A stretch of 64,000 nt of DNA from Eunapius fragilis (GCA_963681505.1 OY811978.1:6122586-6186585); one strand, 5' to 3'; positions 12,315-26,010 are shown, numbered from the stretch's first letter. A program made the numbers and translations. Notes: generated by a model not told the origin, from the letters alone.

Positions 12315-12602
12315 ATGCAGCTCTATTGCAAGTTACAATATGCTCCAATGTTAAAAGTGTGCAGATTTCTATTTGTGGACATCGTCAAAGAGGGGAAGCA
12401 GCTGCTTAGTGGCTAGCCTCACGAATTTTGTCCATTAAAAGAACTACCACAGTATCTGATATGTGTCAACATATTCTGTTCATCGAGCATTGAAGAAGTG
12501 TTCTGTATGCACCTCTCTGGCAAGTTACAATACGCTCAAATGTTGAACGTGTGCTGATGTTTCTATTTGTGAACTATCGTCAAAGAGAGGATTCAGCTGC
12601 TA
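12315..12602 (+). repeat. Two-unit direct repeat
   Basis: A segment of about 95 bp at 12315-12410 recurs at 12507-12602 with moderate divergence. The shared core includes CAAGTTACAATA and, later, ATCGTCAAAGAG. No coding meaning was found; both units have stops in every frame. Confidence 0.55.
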
Positions 12603-13408
12603 ATTGAGGCACATTGTGTGACTATATACTCTTTATAGCTGTGGCACTTACACATCATATCAACATTCTGTATTTGTCATTTGTATAACCTGCTGACAAG
12701 GGTAGCCTTTAATGAAGTTTTCATTTCATTTTTTATTATCATATCAATTTTTATCATCGCACCGCCAGAGCTCAAATTATCTAAGAATGAATGTGATCGA
12801 ATAAGTCCACTTTTTATACGCGAACGGTCAATCTATGATTAAATACCTATGATTTTGTTCGTTCTTTATGGGAAAATTGCTTCCATCGATATGTTGTGTT
12901 CTCTGACAATAGTGAGTAGCCTGTCAACCTTGTTGTGGTTACATCAATAGGTTCTCTGAATGGCTTAGGAGACCAAAGCCTGCAACCGTCTGCCTTGCCC
13001 AAAGGACAGAGTACCATGATGACTGGAGGTGTACTGGTTTCATTACTGTGACATCTGGTAATAAGGGAAGAAAAGCAACCAGAAAGCTCTTCTAGGTTTG
13101 TGCATTATTCGTTGGGGACTCTTAATTTTTATCAAACTGTTTTTCTGAGGAAGGGTTAGGGTTTTAGAGTATATTAGATACAAGAAGTAGAAGAACATAG
13201 ATACAAATATTTATAGACTGGAATTCCACCACTAAAGTGAGACACAACAATAACAAGTACTACTGCTTTAGATTTCATTATTATGTCTGACTCATCTGAC
13301 ATGTATATAAACATGAGGCTGAGGCGGCGTAACGTCCTTATACTTGTCAGTTTAATGGTGATTAAGTGGACTGATTGACGTACTCATCACCCAACAATGA
13401 CATCTGAA

Positions 13409-13433
13409 CCCCCCCCCCCCCCCCCCCCCCCCC
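13409..13433 (+). repeat. Poly-C tract
   Basis: A run of 25 C residues. Length is likely polymorphic and prone to sequencing error. Confidence 0.9.
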
Positions 13434-14692
13434 ACCGCTCCCTTGTACGGGAAGGGGAAGGGATTTGCCATTGCATCGTATCAAACTATTCCGCGGTATG
13501 CTGTCAAATCTATGGTTTCGGAGTTGGGCTAGTCGCATCCGCTATTGCTTTGCACATTTGAGAAGATCGTACTATGACAAATAGACCTCAGTGGGTTTTT
13601 TCACTAATGCACTTTGTACTATAATAAAATAGTCACCGATAACCATTTGGACATGTGTGTGGTTGTGGGCGTGCAACGTGTGCTGAAGCCTATTATTCCA
13701 TTATTTTATTCGTTTTTCTGGTTGTGTAAGGATCATATAAACGACCTGGTGTGTGGCCCGCTTACGCCCACATTAGATGGAGTAGCTAGCCTTACCTTTA
13801 CATGTCAGTTTGAGTTTGGGATTGGGATTGTTTTTTTTTTAATACAGATACAGATTGGAAATGTGAAAGGTGTCCTTAATATCATAAAGCTTGGTTATAG
13901 GGGAACTTGTCTGAAAGTTATCCGTTGTGTGGCAATCAGGCCAGATTTCTCTAGGTCAGTGTATGTATGTGGTGTGACGGTATTCCAAAAGTTGTGTACT
14001 ATGTTAATGGATCTGACAGAGACAATGAATTCAGGTATATAGCATGGTTATTTTATTACTGTCAGCACCCTTGTACACACAATTCACTGTTGTAAAGTGA
14101 AAACCATGATAGTTGAGCATAAAATTTTTTTTCTACTCGTCAATGTTTGAAATCATTTTTATTAATAATGACTTGAGCTATAAAAATTCTAATAATGCAG
14201 TTTCGTTGGCAAACTAGTTTTCCAAAAGAGCTTGAAATTGTAGCTTATCACGTGACACCTTACTTTCTATTTTAGGGAATTTGTTTTCCTCGTCCTGAAA
14301 TAACATTTTTAGCTGATTTCTCCCCTATTCGGAAACAGATCAGGCTAAACATTGCCAAATAACTACCCCATATATAACTGCACTACTTGGTCGGGCCGAA
14401 AGTTGGATGCGCTAAACGGTTCGAGGACCGCGGCTGCAAATGTGTTGTTTTATAGGGAAACGCATCTAGCTGATTGTCGCGTATTGCTTTGAGTTTTGGC
14501 AACCGTACCTAAACAATGCAGTATCTGTATCTGAAACGCTAGTTTACCGAGAAGTTTCGTTTTTTCTTCCGCTAAAATGTTTGCCTCGAACGTTGGCTCT
14601 CAAAAGTTAGCCATATTCGGATGAATAACATTATAATTATTGACAGTATTGTGGTTATCGTGGTTATGATTGAGATCGAGCAAGTTGAAATC

Positions 14693-14708
14693 GGTTCTTT
14701 TCAGAACC
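14693..14708 (+). promoter_or_regulatory. Histone-type stem-loop in left arm
   Basis: The same 16-mer as at 997-1012 (GGTTCTTTTCAGAACC), again followed by AA. No histone ORF is upstream. Confidence 0.4.
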
Positions 14709-15202
14709 AAACGGAGAGTCCATTAGCACGCAGGCTGCCACAAAGAGCTGGCAGACAGGGACCACCACTTTGGGAAGGTTTGAAGCCAAGGAGCACTCCA
14801 AGAGGAAACCCTAAAGCGGCAGGTTTGCAGCGGCAATCGTTGTTTCGTGCCAGAAAGCTCGAGCTGGCGAGCATAGCTCGAAGGACTGCTATCAGAAAGT
14901 GCAACCAAAGAACTATCGTTAGCCGAGTACATGCAGACGTTCATGCTAGGACACTCGCATTGAGAATGTACTAGCTACATCGAGCTGAGCGAGGGAGTTT
15001 CTCAAAGGTCAACAAGATGCTTCTGATTTTAATGCAATCACCGTGAAAAGATGGCTTACTGCCTGATGAGTAGTTGGAGTTACAATATGAATGCATGCAT
15101 ACATGTACATTTATAAATGTGTATACTTCAAACCTTCCCAAAGTGGTGGTCACTGTCTGCCAGCTCTTCGTGGCAGCCTGCGTGCTAATGGACTCTCCGT
15201 TT

Positions 15203-15218
15203 GGTTCTGAAAAGAACC
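15203..15218 (-). promoter_or_regulatory. Histone-type stem-loop in right arm
   Basis: The inverted-repeat partner of 14693-14708. Its presence follows from the palindromic structure. Confidence 0.4.
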
Positions 15219-15997
15219 GTTTTCGATCTTAATCATAACCACGATAACCACAATACTGTCAATAATTATAATGTTATTCATCCGAATATGGCTAACTTTT
15301 GAGAGCCAACGTTCGAGGCAAAGCAATACGCGACAATCAGCTAGATGCGTTTCCCTATAAAACAACACATTTGCAGCCGCGGTCCTCGAACCGTTTAGCG
15401 CATCCAACTTTCGGCCCGACCAAGTAGTGCAGTTATATATGGGGTAGTTATTTGGCAATGTTTAGCCTGATCTGTTTCCGAATAGGGGAGAAATCAGCTA
15501 AAAATGTTTTTTCAGGAAGAGGAACACAAATTCCCCAAAATAGAAAGTAAGGTGTCACGTGATAAGCTACAATTTCAAGCTCTTTTTTTGCCAACGAAAC
15601 TGCATTATTAGAATTTTTATAGTTCAGGTCATTATTGATAAAAATGATTTCAAACATTGACGAGTAGGTAAAATTTTATACTCAACTATCACGGTGTCAA
15701 CTTTACACTTTGTCAAGGCAATGTTGAGTTTGTAGTATCTGCCATGATGTAATGAAAGACATCTTTTATGTAATTGATTTAGCATATACTTCTTAGGGTC
15801 TAAGGTTGTAGCTGCAGTTGACATAAAAAGGCTTGATTTTCCGTCATTAATTTATGGCAACTGTGAGGTACTAATTAAAACTACTAATGCCTGTGAAAAG
15901 CACAGACATTCATTAACTGCTTTAAAGTCACGCAATAGTCATGACACAACTGTTCTTAGTAGCCATGCCTCCTATGCCACCTTAACAAATAGTAGGG

Positions 15998-17607
15998 TGA
16001 AAAAAACAAATGTGTTGTCTGTGGCAGAAAATATCCTCTGCAATAGCTACAGAGGGATTAGAAGTGGATGTGGATTTGCACAATGATATAAAATCCATGG
16101 CAAATGACTGGGAAGAACAAACAAAAGCATCAGGCGTTATAAATCCTCGAGCAAGGAGATGGCATCCTTTGTTCATCAAGTGGTGCCTGTACCTCAGACA
16201 TTTGTCTGGAAAAGCATATGAACTGGTACGTGATTCAGAATGTGTGCAGTTACCATCTCAAAGAACATTACCATTGGGTTTTCAGGTCAGATTGATGAGA
16301 TGCTTTTGGACATTCAAGGTTTTTGATAATCATTTCAAAACTATGCTGGGCTTTGTATATTTAGGTGACTTCAACACTCACTTGTCACAATATGAAGCTT
16401 CTCTATTAGGTGAAAGTGGTCAACCAGTTTTGGCAAAATCCATGCTGGTATTAATGGTGAGAGGTCTGTTCATTTTCCAGATGCACAATTTGCTTGCACG
16501 GATCTAACTGGAGATCTGCTTTTTGATCCAATATGGGAAGCAATAGCAAGGCTTGAAAGGCAGTTATGGGCACAATCTGTGATGGAGCATCTGTGAATCG
16601 TCGGTTATGGAAAAAATATGCTAACATATTTAACATATTTTCAAGTGATGGTATTTGATATCAGATCCCCCACATCTGTTAAAAACCACCAGGAACTGCT
16701 GGGATGGCTTGTCAAAGAACCTTTGTGTACGTTAGTTAGCTCTTTAATGTTTCAGTATACTCATGTGTAAATTATTTCCTGTAGTGCAATGACAAGCTAA
16801 TAAGTTGGCAACATCTGAAGGATTTATCCACTATCGATACCAAACAAGCAACAGGACCCAAAGTGAAATATGAACATTTACATCTGACCAGTTTCTCTAA
16901 ATTGCGGGTAGATCTCGCGACTCAAGTAAGTATCTTTGTCAATATAGATGTACGTAGATCATAAGTATCTTTATTAATAGAGATGTGCATAGATCATATT
17001 TTGTCATGTGCATTGTTGCTGCAAATAGGTACTGAGTGAATCTGTGGCCAAAGCTCTTGAAACTCAATGATGGTTTAATTGTTTGATTGCTTGAATGTCA
17101 ATAACTTTTCTACGGGCAATAAAAAGAAAAAACCATTTCAACAACTTAATGACTTCCGTTTAACCGAATGTGCTCTGAATGACAGAGTACTTTGTATTAT
17201 TGTTTTCCTTTATAGTGGCTAGAGAAGGAGTTCATCCCATATTTAATGGAATGGGAGATAAGAGTTAGCCAAAAACAATGGATACCTATGGATGCTGTTG
17301 AGTGCGGGAACTCGACTGGGAATCATAACTACCAGTAAGTCACATGATATGTTATTGCCAATTCTTAATTTGTAGAACTTGTGAGGTACTTTTTACCATT
17401 CCTGGAATTACATACTTCTTAAGTGAACGTTTGTCACAAGACCCATTTGAGAAATTCTTTGGCTGCCAACGACAGAGGGGAAAGACATCTGATAATCCTA
17501 TCGTCCAAGAATTTTGCAAAAATAGTATTAAATCGTATTTGCAGCAATGTTAGTAAAGGAAACTGCCGGGGAAACAAGAAGGCAGCCGTTACCAAAGAGA
17601 CGTAGCA
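15998..17607 (+). pseudogene. P-element/THAP9-like transposase relic
   Basis: The translation gives hallmarks of P-element transposases in order: RWHPLFIKWCLYLRHLSGKA and QLPSQRTL (16160-16280); a GFVYLGDFN...YEASL block (about 16345-16410); VLMVRGLF; LTGDLLFDPIWEAIARLER; ICDGAS.NRR; a catalytic-region SDG...PHL block; KYEHLHLTSFSKLRVDLA (about 16870-16920); and C-terminal LSERLSQDPFEKFFGCQRQR (about 17420-17480) ending NCRG. Introns appear to remain, for example GT near 16733 to AG at 16784, and ...TTATAG at 17216. Frame breaks after VRGLF and after LER, plus a stop near 16596, make it non-functional. No THAP domain was found upstream, where the long inverted-repeat element now sits. Confidence 0.8.
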
Positions 17608-18850
17608 AGCACAAATGAAACTTCGTAATGTTACATTACTGAACAAATGTATGCATATATCATTAATCTGTATTGTCTGTACACAATTTTCTACGAAAAT
17701 GTGTTGTTGTTCCTTTTGTTTGTATTACTCCATCAAACATTGCTGTATGAAAAATCTCTAATCGTAATAAATAGATCCACTATCATATTTAGAAATGTGG
17801 AATGCGTATCTAAATCTTACACTTCAAAGTTATACACCAATAAAATTCGACATCTTCATTATTCACCAATCTGTGGCTGATAGATGTCTGCTGATCTGAA
17901 CTCGGTCCAGCAATACCAGTGGGTAGTGATTTCAGACAATCCCGGATCTCGTTTTCCAAAGAGATGAAAAGATGAAAAGGGCATATGTTATCTCATTGAC
18001 GTGAACAAGTCCTCCATCCACCAGATTGGTCCACTCTTCCGCAGTACCACAGTCATCATCACCATCACCACTCAATTTAACCAGTGATGAAAGTTATCTT
18101 GCATTGAAGGTCATATAGTGTTGCTTACATGATGACATATGTAACCTGCTACGTATCATAATTCTATTGATATTACAATGAGTGTCACTTCATCTGCAGA
18201 TTTCTGTGTTTGGAAGAAGCTTACTACGGAGCAATGACTTGAAAACTACGTCAGTTTGATATTGATATAGTACAGGTGTTGGGCTCACTTTCATCAGAGA
18301 TGAAAATGTAACCCAGTTTTGATAAACTGCTTTGATGAACGAAAGTAAAATACAGTTCCGACAGTTCGGGGATTCCATGTGAGTCGATTCGCAATGTTGT
18401 GGGGATAGCGTTGTGGAACGAACAGTTGTAGAGCCCTGTTTGCACAAGTCATTCATTTGTACAGCCGATTGCCGTGCATCTATTGCAACTGGTGATTTCC
18501 TTCGAAAAGAAGCGTCTTATTAAAAACTTGATGTACAGCGTCCAACAGATAAGATAATAGATAACTGCATGTGTTATGCTCGACTATTTGTATAAGTAAG
18601 TTACCAACAACAGTTACTGCAACGCCCCCTCTATTGTATACGTATTATAAACGTATACGCGTTAAATCTGCACGATTCAATGTATTTAGAGGAGACATAT
18701 ACCAGTCATTTTACATACGTAAACTCTTATGGGGAATATTATTTAACGCTTATAGAAGTGCTTTAACTATGTCCATACAAATCAACACATGCGTTTATCC
18801 ATATATGATTTCACATTTACATCAACACATTTTTTCATCATTTTATTAGC
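17608..18850. other. Unassigned region downstream of transposase relic
   Basis: Only short ORFs (under 95 codons) without domain features are present. No repeat structure was recognised. Confidence 0.35.
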
Positions 18851-21800
18851 TATACACTCGTATTACTAGTATGGCCGTTGTAAAGAGCGTTTTTGGGACC
18901 CCAGCGTTACATAGGAATCCCTTCCCCTAAAACGCTATTATTTAGAACCCAATAGGCTCTATAAGGATTAAGAAACCCTAATAAGAGTTCTAGGGACCTC
19001 ATAGCATAAGGTATGAATCAAATATAGGAACAGCGACAAAGAATTGTGAGCAGACTATAGACTATATACTATAGACTATAGACTATATAGCAATCGACCG
19101 GCAATAACAAACAATAATAACTTTTGCCATATCGGTGATAAGAATGTCAATGCAATAAGGTTAATAACTTTGCGATAATAAGGATTGGTCATGATTAAGT
19201 ATGGTCTACAAATGTTTTAAGAGTCATTAGGACTATATAGCAATTGTGATCTTTAATGTGCCAAATAAACTATGTCAGTTAACTAATTATCATTGCTACA
19301 GTGCTTATTGTATTGTAACTGAGCCATGAATTATCAGGACCAATCAGGGAACCTGATCTAATAATGGTTGTGTAACTATAGTTATGCATTACTACTATAT
19401 CATTAAAACCAACCATTAAAAGCACAATCTCATTGCAGTCTATGGCACGAGATCTGTGCTGATACATGCATTATGTTAATCTCATTAGTAAGACGTACTT
19501 GCTAGAATAATCATGACCATTCAAGGTGATCGCAATGATATAATTATTCGAAAATGTTTGCGTCATTTCCCATGATAAAGCATAATGATCTTAAATCCTT
19601 GCATTCATATCAGTTTTCTGCGATTGGAACGCAATACCACCAAATTACAATCATGATCAAAAAAGTTTCCTTGGCAACGTTCCTGGTACAATGAGAATTG
19701 TTTTTTGTCCATATGAATGACATCATTATGTTACCCAAATTGGCTAGCGAAATTGTATTGACGACATCAAAAGAGAGAATTACCTCAAAAATCATGATGA
19801 TCAATTTGAATATTGTCTCGTGAAAAATACTGAAATAGTTGAAATAAGGATTCAGCTTCTATTAGGCGCCGATGCAATGTATTACGACGATATTAAAAAT
19901 ATTGGAAACAAGATATGTTAAAAATCTCTTTTGAAAATTAGTGGTATAATACGATTGTGGAATCAAGGATGACATGAAAAATTGTAAAGTCATAAATAAT
20001 CATTGCACTCCGATTTGTATAGCACATTACGTATCATCGTTGATCCCTTAATCGCTCCTTATTAACACTACCAAATTGTAGTAATCAAATCTTATATACC
20101 CCATCCTAGAATGTTGATAATATATTGGTGCTCACTGTTGCGATAGTCGTAACACAATATTATGCATGTATCCATTGTGCTTATAGCAATCAAGATATTA
20201 TCTTGATCGCTAATATAATACACCTAGCGACCTCATTTGAGTTGTTGACATCTCAAAATTATGCTTTATAAAACTGAAAATAAGAAATCACTGATGCGAT
20301 GTAATAAACATTTTACAATGATTGTTATTTTTATACCACTCAATATAGTGTTGCCTATCCATATGTAATGTATTTAACACATCCAGAATGATGATCCATT
20401 ATCCAATACTCTAAATCTTTAAAAGTTTGTAATTATAACCTTCCTGTAGAGAACTGATTTTATGGATCTCATTTAAGATAAGCATTCACACTTTCCATTA
20501 TGGTTTACAGAACGAAATCATGATGATTTATAATATAAATATAAATCTTAAGACCAATACAATAACAGCTTACATAATATTGGGCAGTGCTTAGCCAAGT
20601 GTCCATCTACTACTTATCAGTTCTAGCTATCTGAAACGCTTCGAAATGCATTCTTCAAAACCGAAAGGTATTGATTAATACAATTAATAGAAAGCTTTAA
20701 TTAAGGCTTCATGTTGGAGGGAGTCATAATGCCTAATTGCCGCTATACATTTTTTCGGCGTGTAGTAAATCGCTGTAACTTTACATATGGTAGAAATGAT
20801 ATCGCCAATTACATCGTGAAGTGATATCAATTCTTCAATCAAAACATTTTCCGTCTTTCGTGATGCGAACAACGCAATGAATTCACGACTGACGTTCTAG
20901 AGGATAGACAATATATGTATAACGAAAGTAAGACTATTCAGTAACAAATTTAAACATTACAGTGCATTGTCAAAACATTTGGGATTTAGTATCCTGAGGT
21001 CGCCATTATAGGTCATAATGAATTGTGATGCGGTATTATAGTATGCAGGATAGACAGTTAACGGATCTTATTGAATGAACATTCTCAATTGTTATTCAGT
21101 AACAGATGTCAATGCGATCGGTGTGACCATATGTGCTGTTTATGACCTCTAATAACAGTATCAGAGCTCTTAAGGAGTCATAACGTGTAGTATGTTATTT
21201 AAGCAATAATGGAGGATACAATACTGAGGCTAATTTCGTTTACTCGGAGCTTATTCTCTTATGCTTGTGTTTTCATTATTATTTTTTGATTTGTAGATAG
21301 ATGTAAAAGTAAATATTTCCCTTTTCAATAGTTTTATAATGGAGAGATTTGGAGTTTTATTGATCTCATGTGAATCATTCGATATTTGGGATTTACATCT
21401 ATGCATACTCACGAATGCAAAATAAGAATGCTCTGTATGGTTTTACGGATTAAAATCATATGAATATGTCACCATCAATGATGCTTCTATGTATTTAATC
21501 ACTTATTTGTAGCATCGCCTAAAAGACGCTCTTACCGAATCTCAATTCTATGAAATAGCCTCTATTAGGAGGATGATCATTCTTCAGACTTTGGAAAAAA
21601 CTACCATAACGGCACGATATTATCTGGAGTTAATAATCATATCATTTTGCTTTTCTCTTGATGTCTTACTATAGTTTTCAATAAACAATGTGCTATTAAA
21701 AGATAATATCCTTCAGGATATTGTAAAAGTAACGTAGTCATGAAAATCTTAAGCCATTTTCAGTAGAACAAAGACGTCAACGTATCGACAAGTGAGATGA

Positions 21801-22160
21801 TTACAATTTTGCATCACTTTACAAAACAATAGAAATAGAAAATAACATCGTAATCGATTACAAGCATAAACGAACCACATAAATAACTCCAAGTCAAATT
21901 GTAATGCCCGAAGCAGAATTAGTTGCAACTACCTATAATCGCAGTACAAATTGCCAATCGCCATAACTATTCATTTGATATTTACTTACAATGATGTATC
22001 ATTAAATAAAAATTGCCACAATATTTTAAAGAATGAATTCATATCGCTTTGTGATGCTAAAAGAAGGTATAACTCCCAATCGCAATAGAACAGTGATAAT
22101 AAATGAGTTGTTGGTGCTATAAATCACTAAACGAATTAACGTGACTGATCACAGAAATCT
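18851..22160. other. AT-rich, ORF-free stretch
   Basis: About 3.3 kb with almost no ORF of 60 codons or more. The word content is visibly different from the surroundings: ATGAT/ATCAT and TGATC strings are very frequent, while TACATGTA motifs are absent. Near 19053-19090 there is a short tandem run built from ACTATAG. I cannot assign a gene, RNA or element class. Confidence 0.4.
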
Positions 22161-22419
22161 AATTGATCTTATTAATCGAAAACATTTTAATCAACGTAAT
22201 AATATTATTCTTGTTGTTACTATGTAAAAACTATGCAACAAAAAAGCACAACAATACTATGCAACGTCATATATTATGTTGCAGATATAACAGCACTACA
22301 ATTTACTTGTCGCAATTGTTTCTTTTGCTCATCTGTACTTCATTACATTCCTCATGCAATGCACGGTTACTGTTTATCAAGTACGACGTGGTGATTTTTG
22401 TAACCGTTGTAATGTTGAT

Positions 22420-22440
22420 CCCCCCCCCCCTCCCCCCCCC
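22420..22440 (+). repeat. Interrupted poly-C tract
   Basis: Eleven C residues, one T, nine C residues. Confidence 0.85.
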
Positions 22441-24229
22441 AAGAACGCAAACGAAGTAAAATTCGCGCTTGTATGTTAAAATACTTTCTATTTATCGCGG
22501 CACGGACAGATATTAATAATTCCCTACAATACTTTCTTTTGTTTTTGTCGCCTTAAGCTTCGGTGTCGCTTACACAAAGCTCCACTTGCTTCATTTAGAC
22601 ATGCATCATTTAGTTTTCTAATGTTACTAATGGCATTTAATAATTAATGATTTAATGATATAATAATTAATGATGGATTAAGGTGGTGCATTCATTACGA
22701 AAGCAGGTGTAAGGGCATGCACTTATAAACATTTGACTTGTTTTTGCAAATTGTTGTTGATAGATCATGAGAATTATCGTATAAATGCATCTACAGGAGG
22801 TGTTCGAAAAAGGTTTAATTGCTCGTCTTTGTAATAAAAGTAGTGGGAGAAGTAGAATTTATATTGTGTTATTTGGCATTTATATGCTTATTTTCAAAAA
22901 GTAAAAAACAATGATGACCGAGAAAGAGATAAAAATTAAATGGCAGAAACAATACTTCTGTGATATACATAAAATCATTAAATGGCGCGTAGTAGGCACG
23001 TTTATAAACCGTATGAAGTCCCACATTGGAACACAATCATCCAAGCGCTTGTGCTGGTAGATTTGAATTTTCCTTACCTCTTCTTTTGGGACAAAGGAAT
23101 ACTTTAAAAACCACTGTAGATACATTTTTTAAGAAGAGACCCTGAAATGTCGGCAGTGATACAAGTTTCACCGTTCGTGCTGATTGTAAGTCAGTCTTGG
23201 CCAATTACATTTAAGCGGACCCGTGCACGTCATGTATTAATGATCTAAGTTCAATGGCTGCAGCTATGCGGTCGTGTTTTCAAATAACAATAATAGCCGT
23301 TCGATGGTAGTCCAAAACCGCCTTCTGAGCTACCTTTATCTTTTAATACGTCGTCATCTGTGCCATCTTCGGTTTCACATGGGACATCAGACTCTCCATT
23401 GACACCCTCAATTTCCATTACAATAGCAAGAGCGCATATATACATATATATATATCTCTTAGAACGTTTTTTGCCTCTTTCATCTGTCCAACAGTTGCCC
23501 GAGACTTTGCTAAAGAAGCGATCGAGCTATCACTTCGCCACATGCACCAATTGTCCGACCTCTTCATAGAAAGCAATGCATTGAAGCGAGCTAAATGCTC
23601 CAACTAAGTGGTTTTACATACGGGTCTTCACAGGGTCTTTTTCTTGGCGATAATGGATGCAGGAACAAGGCTTGTACATTTCTGAGTGTCGAGTACTTGT
23701 GGCAAATCTTTGATAGAAATCACATATGCGAAGATGTTTAGCTCCTCAAACACCAATTCCATTGCTCCCCGAGTTCTCGCACAGTTAAAACACAGTCATA
23801 CCATCTTTTGAAGAAATTTATACCCTATCTAGCTGCACATTCCAAGAAGTCTAGTCCTACTTTTCCCCTTTCGTTATCTTTTTCTTTGTTCTTCACAACT
23901 ACTCTATGATTCTTGGCTGAAGTATGCTACCAATAGACTCGCTATGCAATTTTTGAGCAATGGGGATAATGCGACATTTTGGAATTAGGCAAAGAGTCGC
24001 AGGGTCACGGGACCTTTGGAGCGCACTAATTCATATGACTTTGTCTACGGAATCTCCGTCGTCTCATGTGGGCATGTTTGCTAAAGCCTGTAGAATTTAA
24101 TATCATCTGGCCTGGCACCATAAAATGAGGATACGTGGAAGCTGTTAAGGTATAATCACCAAGACGCGCGCCACTCCCTGTAATCCCCGAAACATCCCTG
24201 AATGATGATTCTAATTTTTACAATATCCT

Positions 24230-25010
24230 TTCCAAAGGGTACTGCAGTAGGTCTTTCTGGCCTACAAGTGGCAGCACATGTTACATGCGGTTTCCATTTC
24301 ACTTCCCACGACTATTTGTTCCCTGCTCAGAAGGTTAGTTAACCTCTTGGTGTCTGGGACAGTTTCCAAGGAGGTTTCTCTTATCATGGCAGGTGGGTCC
24401 TTAACACTCAGCATGTTAAAGCCCTGTTGTGCCCGGACAGAGGTTCTGAGGAGGTTGACAGTAAAATGCTTATACGCTGTCTATAAATAAAGTATTAATG
24501 ATTTTTTTGAGCCCATACTGTTAGGTGTGGCTTGCTCTATATAGGGGTTTAGGAAAGGTCTTGCGGAAAAGTTTTGAAATGAAATGGATTTTACAGTTAT
24601 GAAGGTTGAACGCTTAATTTAGTCTGCAGAGATGCTGTTCTACAGGAATCCGCATAGCATATCTTTCTTGGGTTGACTTGTGTTATCCTCATCCTTTTCT
24701 GTGGCACATATGACTTCACAATCAGATGTGATGCAGGGAAACCCACTGGGTCCTGCATTGGTTTTGCATACGGTGTCAGGAGCTATTAATGAGGATACAG
24801 AATGAAGCCAACTTTTGTATCATGCTTGGTATCGATGGCATCGAGCTTGCCAGAAATCCCAATCCTTGTCCCTTTTACAGGAATTGGGACCCCCTCTCGT
24901 CTATTCATAGATTAATGCTCTACCCCACATTTGCGCAAATCAGAATTTAAAGTATCCCATTTTCGTAATTTTGAGATCTTAGGTAAGTGATTACATAGAC
25001 AGTGCAAATT
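24230..25010 (+). pseudogene. Possible decayed LINE reverse transcriptase
   Basis: The plus-strand translation near 24735 gives MQGNPLGPALVLHTVSGAIN, resembling the QGDPLGP box of non-LTR reverse transcriptases. HAWYR follows about 20 residues later, where the Y-x-D-D box would be expected. Upstream at about 24310, LRRLV resembles the GLTLRRLV box. Stops and frame changes are frequent and the DD residues are not preserved. This is a weak family assignment. The adjoining sequence (23250-26050) has no other support. Confidence 0.35.
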
Positions 25011-25440
25011 TTTTTGCCTGAAAACATCTCCAAGCACACGAGCTGTTGCTCCAGTTGAAAGTGTTGCTGCCACAAACCCAAAAGTGGATTTATCGTTTGG
25101 GTGTTAGCTTTGGCAGGTTAATTTACTTGAATCGTTCAACTCCAACTGATTTGGTGTGGAAGCTTTAAAGCTTTTTGATGATGACGTCCGCCACAGATTA
25201 AACCATGGACTTTATTGGTTTCGCAACTTTCGATGAGGCGTGATGTCAGACCCAGCTTGGACATGACATTTCTGGTCTAGGTTTGCGTCTTCACTCATTC
25301 TCAGCGTATATCGCTTCTAGAAGTCTGTTCCTCTGATGTTGTTGATTCTCAAGACATACACCTCACAAATGCACTTAACAACTTCTATTCTCACGTTTCT
25401 CCAATCGAGAACATTTCTGATAATTCGATTATCTCCTCAC

Positions 25441-26010
25441 TCATAAGTCAGAGGCTTCTGTCTTCAAAAGTGAATGACCATTAGGGTAGTTAAAATACTT
25501 AGAGCCCTGGAAGGTATCTAAGCCCAGCCACGACATAAAAGCTACCCTAAAATCAATGGGGGTCAAGATGTAGGTAGCCCTTGGGATGTATGAGGAATAA
25601 CATAGAGCCATGATGTGGCATGAGGGCATGAAACTGATAGCCTTGTAAGGATTGATCAAACATGTTAATGCAATCAGGCCCACTTTTAGTGCACATTCAC
25701 CGTGCGCATGCTTCTGTCCAATTTGAAGCTGGCGCTGGGCTCTTTCTGGACCAATTGCAGTCACGAAAAGCCAATATATTATCCAGGTTCTGAATTGCAA
25801 CCTTGGGAGGCCCGCTGCCCTGGACATCTCCGTTGTCTGACCACTCAATCCGTCAACTATAGCTGAAGTCCTTGAGGCAACGAAGGCCAATGACGGCAAG
25901 TGCTTAGCTCTAGGGTTGATCTCAACCCCTCTACCATTTGACTTAAGGGCTTGGCGTAAAGATGCTTCTACTTTTATTTTGAACAAGTTGCAGCTCGGCT
26001 TGCTATCCAC
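25441..26010 (-). other. Open frame of 189 codons, coding status doubtful
   Basis: This is the longest uninterrupted frame in its neighbourhood. The product has no motif, signal peptide or repeat I recognise. It overlaps the weak LINE-like region and lies among stops in the other frames. Length alone makes it worth recording. It may be antisense to a decayed element. Confidence 0.25.

Larger units (their letters stand above)
14084..15714. mobile_element. Long-inverted-repeat DNA element (foldback type)
   Basis: The left arm (14084-14785) and right arm (15126-15714) are reverse complements around a spacer of about 340 bp. The outer ends read TTCACTGTTGTAAAGTG on the left and a diverged match on the right. 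The right arm lacks 92 bp present in the left (14492-14583). That segment is bordered by TTTG on both sides, the signature of a short-homology deletion. A histone-type stem-loop lies in each arm. The plus-strand ORF at 14621-14974 shows no recognisable domain. Superfamily and target duplication are unresolved. Confidence 0.7.

Noticed and set aside
13614-14042. 142-codon open frame on the plus strand
   Set aside because: No domain, no codon pattern, and T-rich hydrophobic composition; the frame runs up to the edge of the inverted-repeat element. Length alone is not enough.
14621-14974. Possible histone coding sequence next to the histone-type stem-loops
   Set aside because: I checked both strands for H2A, H2B, H3 and H4 patterns. 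A faint resemblance on the minus strand (ALGFPLG) is too short and in the wrong orientation for the stem-loop.
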